Shown here in pieces: positions 16,204-17,675 of a stretch of 17,675 bases of DNA. Positions within the stretch are counted from its first letter, which is position 1; each line of letters opens with the position of its first letter. Position numbers and translations under genes: made by a program. The DNA is from Promicromonosporaceae bacterium. GTDB lineage: Bacteria > Actinomycetota > Actinomycetes > Actinomycetales > Cellulomonadaceae. The notes below the pieces were generated by a model. The model was not told the DNA's origin. It was given only the letters and a program-made list of their open reading frames with translations, and made no database searches. The stretch lies in assembly GCA_009782865.1 (NCBI GenBank), contig WRIF01000004.1, positions 1 to 17,675 on the forward strand. The letters are read 5' to 3'.

Positions 16204-16512
16204 ATGATCCTGCTACGTGACCACATCGGAGATGTTCTTCGCGATGCCCGTGGGCGCCAGGGTCGCACCCTGCGCGAGGTCTCCACCGCCGCCCGCATCT
16301 CACTCGGCTACCTGTCCGAGGTGGAGCGCGGCGTCAAGGAACCGTCCTCTGAACTGCTGACCGCCATCTGTGGCGCCCTGGACGCGCCGCTGTCTACCGT
16401 CTTGCGCGACGTCTCTGATCGCATCGCCTTCGCTGAGGGCCTCCGCGTGCCCGACGTGGTTCCCCCCGAGCTGCTGGCCGGCCTCTTTCACGAGGTCACC
16501 CCCGTCGGCTAA
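16204..16512 (+). CDS. clgR: XRE-family transcriptional regulator ClgR
   Basis: ClgR activates clp protease and other stress genes in actinobacteria. The 102-residue protein is nearly all one XRE helix-turn-helix domain: [53 protein letters not shown] spans residues 8-60 and closely matches the ClgR/PopR consensus, with recognition helix [11 protein letters not shown] at 33-43. The remaining tail (80-102) is short and ends in -TPVG. In Streptomyces, C-terminal alanines are reported to mark ClgR for Clp degradation; these are missing here. ATG at 16204 is fixed by the strong ribosome binding site. The gene has its own promoter and is separated from pgsA by 150 bases. It converges on nei with a nine-base gap. 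Confidence 0.93.
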   Translation: MILLRDHIGDVLRDARGRQGRTLREVSTAARISLGYLSEVERGVKEPSSELLTAICGALDAPLSTVLRDVSDRIAFAEGLRVPDVVPPELLAGLFHEVTPVG

Positions 16513-16521
16513 CCGGCGCCC

Positions 16522-17337
16522 TCACCGGCCCGCCGCCTGACAGGCCGGACACCAGAACACGATGCGGTTCTGCGCCCCCTGATCCGGCGGAACGCTGGGC
16601 CCCCACTGCGAGGCGACCTGCACCGGCCGGCCACAGCGCGGACAGGGGCGGCGATGGCGTCCGTGCATGTGCCGGGACACCGCGCCGAGGCCGTCGGTGC
16701 GGGCGACCTCAATCGACCCTCGGATCAGTTCGGCGGCCCGCCAGATGAGACTGGCAGCGGTGTTGTCATCGACCTCGGCCACCCGGAGCCATGGGTAGAG
16801 GCGCTCGGTGAAGAGGGACTCGGCCATCCAGATGGTGCCGATTCCCGCCACGATCCGCTGCTCTAGCAGCGCCTGTGCCAGGCAGAGGTCGGGGTGGGCG
16901 CGCAGGCGACGCACCGCCTCCGGCAGGCCGACCTGCTCGAAGTCGGGCGCCAGCACCTCTGGGCCGAGCCCGGCCAGCAGGCGCTTCTCCTGGGAGGTGG
17001 GAATCACGTCCATCATGCCGAGCAGTTCGCCGATGGCCGTCCACCTGGCCGTGCCGAGCACCGCCCGCACCTGGGGTTGCCCCGCCCGGGCGGACGGGGT
17101 GCCGGTGCGCGCGATGCGCCACGAGCCGTCCATCCGCAGGTGGGTGTGCAGGGTGCGGCCGTCATCGAGGCGCGTCAGGAGGTGCTTGCCGTACGAGGTG
17201 GATTCGGTGACGGTGGCGCCCACCAGGTTAACGGTGGCGCACGATGGCCAGCGCAACTCCGCGCGCTCCAACGGCAGCGCGGCCAGGGCCAGGCCGAGCC
17301 GCTCGGCGGTCAGGCGCACCTCGTCTGCCTCAGGCAC
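16522..17337 (-). CDS. nei: Fpg/Nei family DNA glycosylase
   Basis: A bifunctional base-excision repair glycosylase/AP lyase acting on oxidised bases. The 271 residues begin PEADEV after the initiator; Pro2 is the catalytic nucleophile and Glu3 the proton donor, though the common PEGDTV has Gly to Ala. Further marks are the DNA-binding lysine in SYGKHLL (K51), THLRMDGSWRI (65-75), the helix-two-turn-helix around QRIVAGIGTIWMAESLF (160-176) and a C-terminal zinc finger with C232, C235, C263 and C266 and Arg258. The THLRMDG pattern and the lhr neighbour point to the mycobacterial Nei group rather than Fpg. Start is GTG at 17335-17337, three bases after the lhr stop, so the two genes form an operon. 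It converges with clgR. Confidence 0.92.
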   Translation of the reverse strand: MPEADEVRLTAERLGLALAALPLERAELRWPSCATVNLVGATVTESTSYGKHLLTRLDDGRTLHTHLRMDGSWRIARTGTPSARAGQPQVRAVLGTARWTAIGELLGMMDVIPTSQEKRLLAGLGPEVLAPDFEQVGLPEAVRRLRAHPDLCLAQALLEQRIVAGIGTIWMAESLFTERLYPWLRVAEVDDNTAASLIWRAAELIRGSIEVARTDGLGAVSRHMHGRHRRPCPRCGRPVQVASQWGPSVPPDQGAQNRIVFWCPACQAAGR

Positions 17338-17340
17338 GGC

Positions 17341-17675
17341 TCACCCGCCCGCCACGCGCAGGCCGCGCGGAGTCACGGCGAAGCCGGCATCGAGCAGGGC
17401 GCCCGCCAGGCCTCCGCGGGTGCGGGCGGCGGTCAGGGCCGGCTCGCCGTCGACCTTGGTGATCAGCACTCGCCCGATGCGGCGGGAGCCGGCCGCCCCG
17501 GCCAGTTCCCGGGCGGCCACCCGGAGGCGCGCCAGGCTGCGGGCGTCGCCACCGCCAAACGAGAGTACGGACTTCCCGCCGCGCTCGACGAACAATGTCA
17601 GTTCGCCGTCAACCAGGAGGACGACGGCTCCGGCCTTGCGCCCAGGCCGGTGGCCGGTGGCCGCCTCGTCGTCGC
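17341..17675 (-). CDS. lhr: ATP-dependent helicase Lhr, C-terminal fragment
   Basis: The last 110 residues of a protein whose 5' part lies beyond the window; the frame is open to the right edge. It reads HRPGRKAGAVVLLVDGEL, LTLFVERGGKSVLSF and ends RGGLAGALLDAGFAVTPRGLRV, which is the C-terminal Lhr-CORE extension of the large (about 1,500-residue) Lhr helicases. Lhr is a 3'-to-5' DNA/RNA-unwinding helicase linked to DNA repair and induced by mitomycin C in mycobacteria. Helicase motifs are not in the fragment, so the call rests on this tail and on the adjacent nei gene, a pairing known from mycobacteria (lhr then nei). Confidence 0.85.
   Translation of the reverse strand, partial: DDEAATGHRPGRKAGAVVLLVDGELTLFVERGGKSVLSFGGGDARSLARLRVAARELAGAAGSRRIGRVLITKVDGEPALTAARTRGGLAGALLDAGFAVTPRGLRVAGG

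Noticed and set aside
16513..16521. Terminator between clgR and nei
   Set aside because: The nine-base gap and its flanks offer only short, broken GC pairings; no clear stem is seen.

Overview
This is a GC-rich window (by eye close to 70 % G+C, third codon positions almost all G or C) from a chromosome of an actinobacterium (Actinomycetota). The evidence is gene content and order: pnp-pepR-dapB, dapA, hrcA-dnaJ-rsmE-HIT-phoH-ybeY-corC-like-era, ftsK-pgsA-clgR, and an lhr-nei pair. ClgR and a four-cysteine Lhr/Nei pair point the same way. I cannot name the genus. There are no tRNAs, rRNAs, CRISPR arrays, transposases or phage genes. All but the two end genes are complete and none shows a frameshift.

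Layout: 1-2527 holds the 3' end of pnp, an M16 peptidase (pepR) and dapB, packed head to tail on the + strand. 2524-4392 is a two-gene minus-strand insert (MFS transporter, then ogt) whose 3' end overlaps dapB by four bases. 4490-12290 is a long, nearly gap-free + strand cluster: dapA, hrcA, dnaJ, rsmE, HIT protein, phoH, ybeY, CBS-domain membrane protein, era. After a 224-base gap come ftsK (12515-15334), a hairpin, pgsA (15442-16053), a 15-bp tandem repeat and clgR (16204-16512). The right end carries nei and the 3' end of lhr on the minus strand.

Functionally this is housekeeping. It covers RNA decay and ribosome maturation (PNPase, YbeY, RsmE, Era, PhoH), lysine/diaminopimelate synthesis (DapA, DapB), heat-shock control and protein folding or turnover (HrcA, DnaJ, ClgR), chromosome segregation (FtsK), anionic phospholipid synthesis (PgsA) and DNA repair (Ogt, Nei, Lhr). 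The unusual part is arrangement: neighbourhoods that are separate in well-known actinobacteria are joined here, with dapA overlapping hrcA by four bases and era followed by ftsK.

The regulatory DNA has more unexplained structure than the genes. Three genes (dapA, HIT, pgsA) have a TANNNT box exactly six bases before the start codon and no Shine-Dalgarno, the signature of leaderless transcripts; dnaJ and ftsK look similar. A cluster of GACAG/CTGTC boxes precedes dapA. A 15-bp repeat runs through the pgsA stop codon and supplies three in-frame stops. A run of ten Cs lies in the ftsK tail. I see no convincing undescribed multi-gene system.
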